This document shows, piece after piece, positions 13,693-13,743 of a DNA stretch of 13,743 nucleotides. The DNA is from an uncultured Bacilli bacterium. GTDB lineage: Bacteria > Bacillota_I > Bacilli_A > RF39 > UBA660. A program made the position numbers and the translations under genes. The notes under the pieces were generated by a model. It was not told the DNA's origin, did no database searches, and saw nothing but the letters and a program-made list of their open reading frames with translations. Position 1 is the first letter of the stretch, and the number at the start of each line of letters is the position of its first letter. The stretch lies in NCBI GenBank assembly GCA_910588195.1, contig CAJUPN010000019.1, positions 1-13,743 of the forward strand, written 5' to 3'.

Positions 13693-13743
13693 TTTGCTAT
13701 TACTACATTTTAATTTTTCGTCATAAGAGAATAAAATTGTAAT

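Noticed and set aside
1..13743. tRNA, rRNA or CRISPR arrays
   Set aside because: No cloverleaf, rRNA stretch or regularly spaced repeats were seen. In particular, no quadruplet-decoding tRNA is encoded in the window.

Overview
This is a very AT-rich window in which Arg is mostly AGA and several genes carry strong AGGAGG-type ribosome binding sites. It is most likely from a low-GC Bacillota (Clostridia or an uncultured gut Bacilli lineage). TAA, TAG and TGA all end genes, so UGA is not reassigned. The window holds most of a mobilizable element with the gene set of Tn4451-type elements: a large serine recombinase (41-1675), a MobV/Pre relaxase (9509-10720) and a TnpV protein (13157-13549). Cargo genes lie between them.

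Layout. The left part, 41-2606, holds the recombinase, two tiny ORFs and an HTH protein, all on the minus strand. The segment 2928-4921 holds a DUF6076 protein, a small HTH regulator and a divergent protein of unknown function. A complete diversity-generating retroelement (DGR) fills 5052-9035. Its plus-strand operon encodes a MutS-domain-I-like protein, Avd and a DGR reverse transcriptase. Convergent to it on the minus strand lie the template repeat (TR, 7110-7256), a structured spacer, and the target gene, which ends in the variable repeat (VR, 7457-7603). TR and VR differ at 21 positions, every one an adenine in the TR coding strand. The target is a prepilin-like secreted or anchored protein with an FGE/C-type-lectin fold. 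After it come a small HTH gene, the relaxase with a candidate oriT, a replication-type HTH protein, an AlbA_2/GHKL ATPase and TnpV.

Main observation. Five genes contain an in-frame CGG codon, and no other gene does. At every one the next base is T (CGGT). In four of the five (RT, DGR target, HTH at 9208, AlbA_2 ATPase) the conserved protein continues only if the ribosome moves +1 at CGGT, as if it were read as a four-base codon or as C followed by GGT (Gly). In the fifth (4477-4921) the +1 reading also gives a natural C-terminus. CGGT in other phases or on the antisense strand has no such effect. The same CGGT is in the TR, where the codon phase of the mutable AAY codons switches exactly at that point. 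That argues for long-standing selection on both frames and against decay. I infer programmed +1 recoding or quadruplet decoding at an unassigned or starved CGG codon. The main alternatives are systematic sequence error and coincidental pseudogenes.

No tRNA, rRNA or CRISPR array was recognised.
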